A stretch of 64,000 nucleotides of DNA from Allodiplogaster sudhausi (GCA_945643635.1 CALZFC010000009.1:4879501-4943500); one strand, 5' to 3'. Positions 1-11,941 are shown, counted from the first letter of the stretch. Numbers and translations are program-made. Notes: a model not told the origin generated them from the sequence alone.

Positions 1-32
1 CGAGCAAACGGTGAGTGCGGCAGTTAACCTAC

Positions 33-2337
33 TCCTTGACAGGAAAAGTGAGGGGTCGACGCCTCGCGTCGCCGACTCGGAAAGCTGGCGGAGCCGCGGC
101 GGAATTTGCGGCGGCGGAGGAAGACGGCCACTTGGAAGAGGGTCAGGGAGAGGGCGCGAGAGAAGAGGAGCCGATGAGTAGGCAGAGGGGGTCGAGCACG
201 AGGAAGACAACGTCGAGTCTGCAACAGTGAGTGTGGTGCAGAGGAAGCAATCAGTACTGCGTGCAGTTAGAAAGGCCGTATACTTCACAACTTCACGAAC
301 AGAACACACCACCTGAATTGCAAACCGACTCTCATACTCGCAATCAGCATTCAATGCGTTTAGTGCGAATAGGAGAGTTTAAAAAATTAAGACTATGTGC
401 AAAGGAAAAAAATGAAGAGTGCATGTTGAATATAAGCGCTTAATTCACAGATTCATAAAACATGCGATTAGAATAAAAATATTTTTATTGGGATACCGCT
501 AAAATTAAATTTAAAATAATTTAATTTAACGCATGGATTTATAGTCAGTTAAATCAACTGACAAGCGAGTTCGGATGTCGGAGGAAAAGCACCGGGCGCG
601 AGGGGATGTTGACTCCAACCGTAGGAGACACTGCAAAAATCAGACTAGGTTACAAAAAAGATGTAATGTGTCATGACAGGCTACAAATATCAGTAATATT
701 GTTTTGGGGATTAGATGAACACCACCTCGATAGCTTAGAAAACAGAAAGCACAACTATAAAAATGCAATAGATACGGCGTGGATGGAGGTGCCGGTGCTC
801 GATAGAGTGGGATGTTCTCAGAGAAACGCTGCGGACCAGACGGCACTAGCTGATGCTGTTGCTGCAGGCCGAGTGAGTTAAGAGAGGACGGATGTGAATA
901 CTCACGGATTATCTTCTTGATCTTCTCCTAAAAGTAGTTTCAGGCTAAAAAAATATTCGAGGATGGAATTCGAGTTACACCATGCGTGCTCTCCTATTCA
1001 TTATTATTATGATTGATTCAAGAAACATAATGCAGTATCCAGAATTCATGCACAGAAATAATACTCATGATGCTACAGTAGCTTATCGTATGTTGTCAAT
1101 AAATGTTACAGTACTCTTCGTTCGGAACAGAAAGCGAGCAACCTGGCGTTCTTGTTCGAGTGGATCTATGTCAATGTCGATGAGGGCTTCGCCGTGCCCA
1201 GCGAGACGGCGACGGGCCTCGTCCTCTTCCAAGGAACGCCTGTAAATCAAAAGGCCATTTTATTAGCTCAAATGAGTGTTCAATGCAAAAGCATTAGAAT
1301 CGTTGGATTAGTACTTTTCGCAACGGTTTCAAGCTTGATCTGTTGATCGAATTCGCTCGTAAGGGGTGCAAAATTGTAGACAATAATTTAAGTAATAAAG
1401 AACGGGAAATTTGAAAGAAACAAGAATCACATGATCTTATACACATATATTCACTACTATCGAGACAAATTACTTTTGCGTTGTAATAGCAAGGCGACGT
1501 AGAGAGACCAACATCCGCGCCTTGTTACACTACTTTCATAAGCAATGGCTCATCAGGAAGCTTTGTGCAGGAATAACGAAGAGAAAAAAAAGAAGTGTCA
1601 CAGGAGCGTCAAACGACACTTACATCGTTTAACGACTTCATGGCGGATATTATTGTCGCGACAGGGACACGAGGAGAGAACACCAGTAATTGACGAGAAA
1701 AGAGAGTGGAGGCAACAGGGGAAAATCCGGCACTCTGTTCTCTTTCACTATCTAGAATCGAGACAAAGCGAAGGCAACAACTGAGTAAAGGGACGAACGG
1801 AGCAAGGAGAGGACTGAGGAGAGATTTGGAACAGAAGAGAAGGGTGTAAAAGATCAGACATAGAGTGAGGATATGAAGGCAAAAGGAAAAGAGAAAGAGG
1901 GGGCATATCAGACACCCTTGCACCCCTAAACTTCTCTTCCGCGACCAAGGAGGCCGCCTGTTCCACGATCCTCACCAGCAGACATCGCATCACTCCCTCC
2001 CACAAGAGTGGTCGCAAACAGAACGACTAGTCAGGCCTGTCCATTGAGGGCAACTCCAGGTCGCAGAGCCGGGGCCAGGTCATACGAACACATGACAAAG
2101 AGAATACTTCGCCCAAAAGAGGGTGCAACCAACCCTCTCCATTTAATACCGCAAGGAATAAAGTATGAAATCAAAATGAGAAGGGATCATATGAATAAGA
2201 CACATTCCAATGTGTAAATCTTTGCGCGATAAGTTGAGCGAAGCGCAAATTCAGAGAAGAGAAGCATGCTGATATTGAACTGACATGCTGGCGGCCAGAG
2301 CAAGTTCGAACTCCTCGTCACTGCCCGTACGCTCCAT
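33..2337 (-). CDS. UIM-containing proline-rich protein (5' part, runs off the left edge)
   Basis: Five minus-strand exons join in phase: 2337-2285, 1239-1143, 927-776, 630-563 and 218-33. The last has a possible donor GTAGGT at 32, or stays open to the window edge. The ATG at 2337 starts MERTGSDEEFELALAASM. Its acidic run followed by the L-A-L-A-A-S pattern fits a ubiquitin-interacting motif. A charged helix rich in E, R and K follows (exon 2, including LEQERQ, then EKIKKIIREY), and then a Pro/Ser/Gln-rich disordered region. Acceptors are good (TTGATTTACAG, GATTTTTGCAG, ACTGTTGCAG), and every junction keeps the frame. About 185 residues are visible and the C-terminus is missing. A plausible 5' leader acceptor (CATTTGTAG) lies near 2440. 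The UIM suggests binding of ubiquitinated cargo or partners. I cannot name the family, and upstream coding exons are not excluded. Confidence 0.5.
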
Positions 2338-2819
2338 GATCTGCGCCCCTCGTCCGCCACAAAAACCGCAGACAACACGGACTCGACGCCACGCCGCACT
2401 CGACCGCGGCTCTCAGCGGCCAAACATCTGATCTACAAATGATCATTGGTTCCGAAGAAATCAGTTGAAGAAAGTACAGAGCGTGGGCATGATAAAGGTA
2501 ATAGCTAGAGCGCAAGAAGAGGATGATCATAGCGAGGGAGTGGACCAACCTAGATCAAACAGAAAGTTAAATACATTTAAAGTGACCATCTGTTTAACCC
2601 TGTGTTTGTCGGTATAAAAGTAAGTAAAACATATGAAAGATGACATATTCAACACATACAATTCTTCGATTAAAATAAGAATCTGGTTGAAAAACGACGG
2701 AAACATGATAAGATTGCAATCTTAGAAAGAGCAAGCAATCATCTGCATGGGTGCACTTATGTGGTACAGTATGATAGTTTTCTAGTTGGGAAATAAAGAA
2801 GTATAAATAAAAATTCATA
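2338..2819. other. Gene-free spacer with possible 5' leader of the UIM gene
   Basis: No coding exon is supported here. The minus strand holds a candidate splice (or trans-splice) acceptor near 2440, just upstream of the UIM gene's first ATG. The remainder is AT-rich sequence up to the mobile element. Confidence 0.4.
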
Positions 2820-2830
2820 CATTTTGTCGG

Positions 2831-2928
2831 GCAAATAGCAATATTCACCCATTCACCCATTCACCCGCATTCACCCGCATTCACCCATGGTAATATTCAC
2901 CCGCCTTATAGTAATATTCACCCAATGC
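2831..2928 (+). repeat. Left terminal inverted repeat of the foldback element
   Basis: Tandem ATTCACCC-type units run from the outer end inward to CCCAATGC. The arm matches 3474-3592 in reverse complement, apart from one missing 21-bp unit and one C/T difference. Confidence 0.85.
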
Positions 2929-3232
2929 TTTTTGTTCACACTGTGCCTACCTATTCAATCTGTTTTGCATGTTAATTCTTCTTTAGCATCGATTAAAATT
3001 TTATTTGACAAACAATTATTACAAGCTTTATCGGATATCACAGTGCACGTGCCACCGACTTGTCAATATTTCCTGCCATTGAATCATCCAAGAGGTCGTT
3101 TTCGAAAGACAAATCTGACAGCATCGACGACGAACTGAATGCAAATCATATTAGCTCACGTTTTGTATTTTCGCTACGTAAGTGCACGTACATTCTTGTG
3201 GCTCGAGAGGGAGTAGCAAGAACATCTGCAGG

Positions 3233-3284
3233 TTCATGATCTTGGGAAGGACTTCTTTGATTCATGATCTTGGGAAGGACTTCT
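3233..3284. repeat. 28-bp tandem duplication inside the element
   Basis: A 24-bp sequence beginning TTCATGATCTTGGGAAGG occurs at 3233-3256 and again at 3261-3284, separated by TTGA. It is the only repeat in the element's interior. It lies just after a short minus-strand open frame (3364-3284, starting MEDLSFDPLMC and ending at a TGA at the repeat edge). That acidic frame may be a captured gene fragment, but 26 codons are too few to be sure. Confidence 0.8.
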
Positions 3285-3473
3285 CAAATTTGAAACAAGT
3301 CTTCAGGTTCCTCTTCGACATCAACATTGGAGCACATTAAGGGATCAAAGCTGAGATCTTCCATTTTTGAAGTGGAAACTGCAATTAAATACTAAACAAT
3401 TATTACCATTAACAAAAAATTAAAAAATTAAATAGAAACATATAGTGTGAAAGAAAGAATTGATAGGCGGAAA

Positions 3474-3592
3474 GCATTGGGTGAATATTACCATAGGCTG
3501 GGTGAATATTACTATAAGGCGGGTGAATATTACCATGGGTGAATGCGGGTGAATGCAGGTGAATGGGTGAATGGGTGAATATTGCTATTTGC
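3474..3592 (-). repeat. Right terminal inverted repeat of the foldback element
   Basis: GGGTGAAT units mirror the left arm. The extra unit is the second GGTAATATTCACCC copy, with a GCCTAT spacer. Confidence 0.85.
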
Positions 3593-3716
3593 CATTTTGT
3601 CGGTACATTGAACAGACCGCCAGCGAAATATCAAAATGGAATAAAAAAAATTCACAGATTATTTTACTCATGCGATAAGAGCAAAATAAAAAAACAACTT
3701 GTAAGACAAAAATTGA

Positions 3717-3789
3717 AGCCCGATGCGGGGCTCGAACCCGCGACAGCCAGATTAAGAGTCTGGTGCTCTACCGACTGAGCTAACCGGGG
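3717..3789 (-). tRNA. tRNA-Lys (anticodon CTT)
   Basis: The minus strand folds as a complete cloverleaf. The A box (TAGCTCAGTCGG) starts the D arm. The anticodon stem CCAGA/TCTGG is perfect, with loop CTCTTAA carrying anticodon CTT. The T arm GCGGG-TTCGAGC-CCCGC is perfect and carries the B box. The acceptor stem pairs CCCGGT with ATCGGG, but the outermost pair (1:72) is C-C where the usual lysine tRNA has G-C. The discriminator reads T. A TTTTT run lies a few bases downstream and would end Pol III transcription. There is no intron. It is probably functional, but the terminal mismatch leaves a slightly degenerate copy possible. Confidence 0.88.
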
Positions 3790-4653
3790 AGACGACGAGG
3801 ACATCCCTCACTTTGCATTCGGAGCTAGATGAATGTCTTAAAACGGCTTTTTTTGCTTTATCCATAAGATAAAACGGATTCATGCATTAAGTCTTTTGCC
3901 TACTGTGTAACAATTATGTGGCAATAGTCGTGTTTCAATGTTATCCTTTAACTTATATCATACTAATTGTAAGAAAATGGTACAATGTAAACTATTTATT
4001 TAAATGTGTATGTTTTTGCTCCGATCTTGTTGTTCGCCTGTGGTACTAACATACCTTGTGGGGCAACAATTTCAATTCTCCATAACTCTCACTCTCCTCT
4101 CTCTCTCTCTCTCAGTCTCCCTCCCTATCTCCCTCAATCCCTACATGTCTCACTCCCTCTCTCATCACTGAAATAAAAATTTTCAGAATGACTTGATGAG
4201 TAGTGCACACAAGAGAGTGAGAGGGAGACAGAGAGTGAAAGAGTGAGAGAGAGACAGGGAGTGAAAGAGAGAGAGAGAGAGAGACGGAGAGTGAACGAGA
4301 GAGAGAGAGAGGAGAGAAAGAGAGAAGCGGACGGAAAGATTCTAAGATTGAGATGTAGAGAAAGACAGAATAGGGAGAATACAGAGCGGTGAAACAAGAA
4401 GGATAGTCAAAGAAGCAGCCGCTCAGAAAGAATTGACTGGCGGAGGAAGGCTCATCGAACGGAGCGAGCGAGGAGAGGAAGCAGCCGAGAGGGAGAGAGA
4501 GAGAGGGAGCGGGAAGAGGAGCGAGATTGGGGAGGAAGGGGGGGGGGGTGACACCAGCCAAGAGGAACGAGCCTTCCTTTCCACGCTAACCCGCACTCCG
4601 CAACACCAACGCTTCCCAATCTTCCTTGCCTTGCTACCAGCCACTGCTCATCA

Positions 4654-4713
<60 letters not shown>

Positions 4714-6061
4714 CCATTTCTCACTTACCTCCTCCTCCTTTTCATCCACTGAATCAATGTGCTCAGATTTGTTTCGACAACACTTCTCACCTGCCCAACA
4801 GTGCCAGTGTTTGCTGGTTGCTCGTATGAAGGCCGTTTATGCTGTGTATGTTTCAAGCAACTGAGATCTTTCACTTATTTCTTTCTAAGTATATACTGGA
4901 AAAAAAATTAATTCATCACTATCAGTCCTCCACTTAATTTTTTTCTTCAAAAGTGGTGAAAATTTTTGCTTTAAATATTTTTACGACTGAAACGTTATGC
5001 ATGAATAAAGTCTCGCTTTGCGTATTATTAGTGAGAAGCAGACTCACCTTGCACTACTCAGTTCCTCCTTCCCGCACTGACCTCGAACCATCTGGTCAGT
5101 TCTCCAATCTATCTCTGTCTCTGTGCGACACTATTGTTGTCTCGTGGTGTCAGATCGAAAAATTTTGCCTCCAGCGCATAGAACTCTCTATCATGTTCGT
5201 ACTCTCTCGTCGAATTCTACCGTCTCTCACCCTCTGCGCTGCATGACTTTCCTCACTACTCTTTGCGGCGCTGCTCGAATGGACCATTCATTCTTGTCCG
5301 CGAGCTATTCAACGCCGACCAGACGAGAGCTGGAAGAGAAGAGAAATGTGAAAAGTGTGGTTGCGAGGTTGGCGAGGGATCTAATTACTCATTGGCCGAC
5401 CCGCTCTAGCGCATTGATCCCTTCCCATTCTTTCTCCAAATGAGAATGCCTACTGTTATATAGATATTTAATGTGTATTCATGCTATTGTTATTATTAGA
5501 ATATTTGTCTACGTGAGTTTCAATAAGTCTTATCTCATTTCCACCATTCATTTATTCCCTGTTGTTCCCCTCAAGCCGCTGTCTTCGCTCTCGTAATAAC
5601 CCTGTCTCCCGCCTCGCCTCATCAGTCTCACACATTCAATTCCCTATCCCAAGCATCGGAAGCACTACCTTTGAAGGCAGAAGCCCTTTTCTTTTCTCAT
5701 TCTACCACTCTCTATTTTGTGGCGTTTTTTTCCTTCTCGCTGTCTTAATACTATTCACCTTTTCCTGTTCGTCCTGATCTCCTCTCCTCTTCCACTGTTC
5801 CGATCTTTGCACTCTGTCTCCATTTCCAGTCTTTTTCTTGCCTCTCGTTCCCACCTCTTCTTCATACTCTTTGAATTAATTTTTCTCTTGCATCATCGTT
5901 ACGTGATATCACTCGCTCTATTTGTTTCCTCCTCTCTCTTTCATGCATTCTCTCTCCAGCTCTCTCGCTCTCTCTCTCCCTCTTCATCTCGTTCTTTCTT
6001 CTTTCCGTTGTCCAGCTCATCTCCAAATCGCAATTCATTTTGCTTGTGCGGTGGAGAAGTG
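3790..6061. other. CT/GA-rich intergenic DNA
   Basis: No supported gene. GA tracts lie at about 4207-4330 and 4485-4510, and a long CT tract at about 4655-4710. Open frames here are Ser/Leu or Arg/Glu dipeptide runs produced by these repeats. The part nearest 6062 may be the promoter and 5' UTR of the PAF-AH-like gene. Confidence 0.5.
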
Positions 6062-8074
6062 ATGCCTTTTTTAAAGGAATCCATGATGGCAGCGCCCGAA
6101 TGGCCAGAGAAGAAGACTGAGGACGATCGATGGAAGGACTTGGTAGGGTAACTCATTTATTTTCTCCAAGATATACGCATGTATATATGTATATTTCAAT
6201 TAAACAACGTCATCTATAGAAAAATGGATTACATTGTGCCATTAATGTTGTGGACCCATGATATTGTATTCGTTTAGCACGAGTACTACGTGAGTTTGGC
6301 GAAGAGCAAGGAGCCAGAAGTCATCATTTTCGGCGATGACCACGTCGCTCTGCTTGAACAAGCGAATGTTAGTCAGGCATTTACCTGAATGTGAATGAAA
6401 GTTAGCTTTCGGCAATGCGTTTGAAGCTGGGATGCTTGCATCTAAATTCTAGCGCCTAATAGTTGGGCTCTTTGAGTTCTACCGCGCCCACCTCGCGCCC
6501 TTGCACTGCCTCGTGCTGGGCGCGCTCGGCGACACTGCCGACCTCCTCGAATGGCGCATCAGCAACGGAGAGCTGAGCGAACTGCCTGTCAAGGTTGGTG
6601 TACGACATGTTTTGTGCCCATGTGAATGCTCTAAAGATGACCCCAAATATTGAAGAAAAATAAAAACAAAGAAAAGTCAGGGCATTTAAAACAGAAAATA
6701 TTGGAGAGGAAGAGTTTTGTCGGATGGCTCTTTCATTTTGATTGTCTTGATTCAAATGCAGGATATAATTTGTTCTCCCAAACCCCTTCTGAATCAATCA
6801 ACCATTCGAGCTTCTCGTCGGATCTTATTTTATAATCTCTTTGAATGTATGCCTTTTCTGCCTTGACTCTGTGTCATGCTAAATTAGCCGTATGCATCAG
6901 CATGTACACATACGAAGGCAGATTTATTTTGACGTTGGCTGCTAACACGAGCGTTGTTGCATCTGCAGAGACAAAGCAAGAAAGCAAAAAGTAATCAGTC
7001 GTCACTAATACCCTCTCTCTCACTTTCTCTCTCTCTCTCTCTCTGTCTTTCTCTCAATCTGTAATCTTCTCTCATAGCCCACATGTATGCCCCAGCACGA
7101 GATGTGACTGTAAAGTGATGTGATTACCGCATTCAGTATGCTACGTCAAACTCGAGCATGCAGACATAATCAGATGTTTTTCGGAAAAAAAGTAACAAAT
7201 CAAAATTAGTTTTTTATTACCTATGTATTTATTTCTTTAAAAACAAGCAATTATTAATCATTGGTTTATCACCTACTTATATATGTTCTTACATATGTAT
7301 ATGCATGCAGTAACACATCATAAGAATCATGGCAATTGATGGTGATGCAGAAACTTTGTAAAAGCGTCCACTCGGCTCGATTCTATTCTCCATGGTACAT
7401 CTATTAAGCTAGACTTTAACAGAGCTGTTTACTCACTCTCTCCCTCTCTCTCTCTCCTTTTTTCTCTCTCTCTCTCTCTCTCTCTGCCTCTACTCTTGCA
7501 GATCGTAGTGATCTCCATTGGCCACAACGATGTGCTGGTGGGTACTCCGGATGAGCTGCTTGCCCGCCTCCAAGCAATCGTCGAATCTGTCTGCGCTCGC
7601 CAACCAAACGCCGCCGTCTTCGTTATGGTGCGTACTCGATTGAACATTAGTAACATGAGTAATATTGCTTAATATTATTAAAAAAATTAGAACATTAATA
7701 ACAATTACCATTATTATAAGCCATTAAATTTTATTCGAAGTCGTACACATATTCGCTTTGTCAACTGTTTACTTATACATGGCCAGAAATTATCTCGCTT
7801 CTTCTAAATATAAATGCAACAGCTCTCGTACCCATGTAGAGCCGTAAATACATGCTCTAATCATAAAGGCTCTTTCATAATTTTCGCTTCAGCTTGCGAT
7901 TCAAGCTCTTCGTTTATTTAAAGAAAAGATTGCTTTGCTTATCCTGCCTTTCGATGAGGATTTCATTCAAATTGCTTGCATTATAGTATTAGTACTGATG
8001 AATGTGATGCTTATTGTTAATGTATCTCTTCATCTCTCACACACTATGAAAGTCTTAATACTTCTCCCTCTCTC

Positions 8075-8126
<52 letters not shown>

Positions 8127-8259
8127 CAGAAACTCTTCCCCATGGGTCGGACAGCCAATGCGCGCCGCGTCTGGATCGACGAGGTGAACGGGCGGATGGA
8201 GGACGCTCTTTCAGGGACGCGTGCTGCCGTCGTCGACGTTGACCCGTCAATTCTGCGTT

Positions 8260-8312
<53 letters not shown>

Positions 8313-8543
8313 GAAGAGCAGTTTCTTAACCAAAAGGGGAACTCATACTATTACTACTTTATTACTACTCTGGTTTATTCCCTGTTTATGTATAGCCTAC
8401 CGCAATGAGCCGTCTTCTTTCCAGAAACTGACAGCCGGATCGACGCGCATCTCATGTTCGACTTCTTCCACCTGACGCAGGAAGGCTACAACAAGATGTT
8501 CGAGCCGCTCCTCGTCGCCCTCACGGAGCATCTTAATCCGTGA
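6062..8543 (+). CDS. PAF acetylhydrolase 1B alpha-subunit homologue, catalytic Ser replaced
   Basis: Six exons join in phase: 6062-6142, 6278-6367, 6453-6593, 7502-7627, 8130-8256 and 8425-8543. They give 227 aa, against about 230 for mammalian PAFAH1B2/PAFAH1B3. The protein aligns along its whole length: DDRW near residue 20, then KSKEPEVIIFGDDHVALLE, the LHCLVLGALGDTA block, WRISNGEL, the ISIGHND oxyanion block, and DFFHLTQEGY near the C-terminus with the catalytic Asp/His pair. In active family members the first block reads GDS and its Ser is the nucleophile; here it reads GDD. The Asn of the third block (GHN) is kept. The fold and LIS1/dynein-regulatory partnership are probably retained while esterase activity is not. 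Loss of catalysis is also described for the fly homologue. Introns before exons 4 and 5 hold long CT tracts. The start could also be the Met at 6083 or 6086. Confidence 0.9.
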
Positions 8544-8820
8544 TCGTGACGTCATTCTACAGAGAGACTCTCTCTCTCTTTCTGACATCACGCCGTCTCT
8601 TCTAGCTACATGCTCTCTCATCCGACGACCAACGCTGCTTGTCTCGCTCTCTCTCTCTTCCCTCTCTTATCCCTTTGCCACGCCCGCCTTAACTTATATC
8701 ATTTGTGATCTCATAAAGAACTTGTGCTGCCGCATACCAAACATTTCCTGCTTCTGGTCTTCAGAGAATATTCTTCTCGTTGTTAAATATGTGTCATTAT
8801 GCTTGTCGCTACAATTATTC

Positions 8821-8826
8821 AATAAA
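8821..8826 (+). terminator. Poly(A) signal AATAAA of the PAF-AH-like gene
   Basis: A canonical AATAAA lies 278 bp after the stop, in AT-richer sequence following a CT-rich 3' UTR. This places the transcript end near 8.84 kb. Confidence 0.5.
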
Positions 8827-8973
8827 TGAAGAGGTCAGCAAATAGCACTCATCGTCAGTTGACGAATTCGTCAATTCAGAAACGAGATATCAATCTATTT
8901 TGTTGTCTATAGGGATGAAAAAGAGGGAAAAAAATAAGAAAGATATATACATTTTCACCGGCCAAGGTTTTCT

Positions 8974-10021
8974 TTAATGATGTCTGGGCATGCACATATT
9001 GAAGATGATATTGCGAGATGACGTGATAGGAAAAGGGTAGGGCTGACCTTCGAGGAGGGGAGGGAGATCGTGAGAGGAGCGCATGCAGTCGGGTAGGGCA
9101 GGAAGGTGATTGGACTGCGAAGCGAAGCCATCCTTTGATGACGTTGTCATCTCGGCTAGAACACACACAGCTTTTTCGTTCTCTTTCTCTCTCATTCTCT
9201 CTCATTCTCTCTATCTCTCTTTCACTCTCTCACACTCTCACTTTCATTCTCTCTCACTCTCTCTCTCTGCCATGACACTTCATAATTTCCTAGAAATTAC
9301 AGATGTCGCTTTTTCCCATAATTTAGACATGAGTTTTCTTTAATTGACATTCAAGGACACATTTTGTTCCTTCTTCACGTTTAAAGATATCTGAAGTCAT
9401 TCTAATACACGCCCATTGTCTCTCATACTCTAATTTCCCTCTCCCATTGCTGACCCTTTGTCTGCTCCCCCAAGCATTTTTAGCATTATATCATCATTGT
9501 TTGCTAATGAATGTATGTACGTATGTATGAACACTGGCATAACTCTCCCATATTCTCTCTTCTGCCCCTTTCTCTCACATTCTGTTTTTTTATCAATAGG
9601 CCAGAATGAAAGTTTTCACTGACTCGTCGACTATGCCGTGATGCCCTCGTTGCTCTTTTTTTGTTTCTCTGTCCCTCCTTTCTGTCTGTTTCTCTCTCTC
9701 TCTCTCCCTTTCTGTGCCCTCCATTTCTATCTCTCTCTGTTTCTCTCTCTCTCTGTTTCTCTCTCTCTCTGTTTCTCTCTCTCTGTTTCTCTCTCTCTCT
9801 CTTTCTTCTCTCTCCGCTCCTTTTTTTCTCTATTTCCCTCACCCGCTCTCTTTCCCTTTAACTTTTCTCACGCTATTAGAAGAAGCATCAGAGAGGTTGA
9901 GAAATATGAACGACGACACACGCAATCGGGCATAGTGTATATTCTGGGAGACCGGCAGGAGAAATGTCATTTTATGCGAATAGAGATATTTAGAGAGAGT
10001 GCGAGAGAGACTGAGAGAGAA

Positions 10022-10066
<45 letters not shown>

Positions 10067-10595
10067 AGTCGAAGACGCATTCCCAGAGGTGCCACCCTTC
10101 GAATCTGCGAACTGTTGACGTGTCTCCTCTCCCGCCATCTCCATTTTGTCACCATTTTTGGATGCTTTTCCATAGCTTCATCCGTTGATTCATCGACGTA
10201 AGTCCACTGCAGGATGTAGTGGCTTAAGTATTCGAGGATTCCTTTAAGAGGTATGAGGTGAGATAGAAACAGAGAGAGAGGGAGAGAGAGAAAAGAGATA
10301 GAGGAAAAGAGAAATAACAAAGAGAGAAGGATAGAGAGAAAAAGAGAGGCGAGAGAGCGAGAAGTAAATGGGGCTAGAGCTCATCCGGGAATCACGGCTT
10401 CTCTTCCTCATCCAGACCTCTCCTCTCCTGACGCATGCTCCGTTTTGCCTTATGCTGCACAAAGAGGCAAACATACACACGCCGAATATCAAACTCGTCG
10501 GGCACAGAAACACAGACTCACCGATCCACATTTACGTCGCCACCTTCCACGCTCATCTCACTAATCTGCTCGAGGGAGCTCCCATCCGGATACAT
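8974..10595 (-). CDS. Tentative small three-exon gene, unknown product
   Basis: Three minus-strand segments join in frame to give 121 aa. 10595-10522 starts with ATG, reads MYPDGSSLEQISEMSVEGG and ends at a strong donor (CG|GTGAGT). 10175-10066 is hydrophilic (contains EMAGEETRQQFADSKGG). 9155-8974 follows a good acceptor (TGTGTGTTCTAG) and ends NIIFNMCMPRHH-stop. All phases agree. The acceptor of the middle exon (GATGAAG) lacks a pyrimidine tract and is the weak point. No motif is recognised, and there is no signal peptide or membrane segment. The gene may be real with a different middle exon, or a chance assembly. Confidence 0.3.
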
Positions 10596-10620
10596 TTCAA
10601 TTCTCTTTCTCTCTCTCTTA

Positions 10621-10668
<48 letters not shown>

Positions 10669-10949
10669 TTATGTCTCTCCGTCTCCCTCTCTCTCTGCTC
10701 CCTGCTCTTTCCCACCCCGCCCACATAAGACGCTCCTGATGCGCGCATATCCCTGTCTCAATCTCGCGTTCATCCGAGAGGCTTCTTCTCTCGCTACCCT
10801 TTTAACTTACGCTTCCATCCACGCCTGTCTAATGGCTTCGCTTCATAACCTCCTCTGTTATTTCAGTGTCGAGTAGATCAAAGCGTATTTCTCTTTTTTC
10901 TCTGTTGCAGCATTGCAAACTCGGCCCGGCAGTTCTCGGGTGGTCGCGA

Positions 10950-11901
10950 ATGAGCCGCTTGGCTCGCCAGCCTTCGCCTGTTCTGCTGCCCGTGACGCCC
11001 TCGAGAGGCTATGCATCGCAGGACTTTATCCACACGGCGCATGTGCCGCATGTACGAGGCGAGGAGAAGAAAAGGTATACATTCTTTTAATTTTTAGTCA
11101 TTTATTTAACTAAAAGGAACAGCTTAAAAAAATAGTCTCCTACTTTATAGCGTCGTCATCAACACGGTGAAGGAGCGCTCAACCAACAGTATCGACAAGG
11201 CCGCCGACGTGCATCTCCCATTCATCTTCCATGCGCCCTCTAACAGGCGAGTTCCTTCGCTATCCTCTTCATTATTCCACGCGACTGACTGATGTTTGAA
11301 GTGGGTATTGATAATGTCAGATGTTTTAGAGTAAACAGGCGAAGAATAAGGTCGTTTCTTTCTCACTTCAACTCATGCAAAACATACAATAGATACATTC
11401 ATCGAGCAAAAGCGACAAAGCGTTCATGGGAATTAAATGAAGCGTGCTCCTCGTACACATCTTTACATGTAAAGGAAACGTACGATGAAAGAGATGATGA
11501 CAAGGGTTATTTTGGAACACTCTATCTTTTTTCTTGCAGAAACAAATCAAGCATCATCATTGACGAGCACTCAACCAAGTCGATTCTCCTTCGGAACGGA
11601 GGTCCACTCATCCTTTCATTTCCTTCATCCTTTCATTTCCTAGTATTTCCTCTACTTGGCTCTCTCTCTCCATACATATATTTCTCTCTCTATACTCTTT
11701 ATAACTTCCTTGCTATTTCCTAGCTTCATTTACTAATGTAAATACGGGTGCGAAATAAAAAAAAGTAGTTCTAAAAGCTATCCTTTTTCAATATCCTTGT
11801 AACGCGCGCATATGAGAGTGTAACTTTTTGATGCAAGCGACGACACGACCTTTTTCCTCGTTCTATCTATTTCCCTCGCCTACTCTCCCTCCCTATCTCT
11901 C

Positions 11902-11941
<40 letters not shown>

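Larger units (their letters stand above)
2831..3592. mobile_element. Foldback/MITE with long repeat-built TIRs and 11-bp TSD
   Basis: The 762-bp element begins GCAAATAGCAATATTCACCC and ends with the exact reverse complement. The left inverted repeat is 2831-2928 (98 bp). The right is 3474-3592 (119 bp), longer by one extra 21-bp unit. Both arms are arrays of ATTCACCC/GGGTGAAT units of 7, 10 and about 21 bp. The element is flanked by CATTTTGTCGG at 2820-2830 and again at 3593-3603, an 11-bp direct duplication. Long TIRs with a 9-11 bp duplication fit Mutator-like (MULE) or foldback elements. No transposase is present, so it would depend on an enzyme made elsewhere. Near-identical arms imply a recent insertion. 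Confidence 0.85.

Noticed and set aside
1147..1245. Plus-strand reading of the 1.15-1.24 kb exon
   Set aside because: Also open, but the minus-strand reading joins four other exons in phase and continues the UIM helix, so the minus strand was preferred.
2831..2928. GGGTGAAT arrays as interstitial telomeric repeats
   Set aside because: The unit is not a known telomere repeat and the arrays form an inverted pair with a target duplication, which fits a mobile element.
4100..4730. Overlapping frames on both strands around the 4.1-4.7 kb tract
   Set aside because: Low-complexity Ser/Leu and Arg/Glu frames from CT/GA repeats on both strands.
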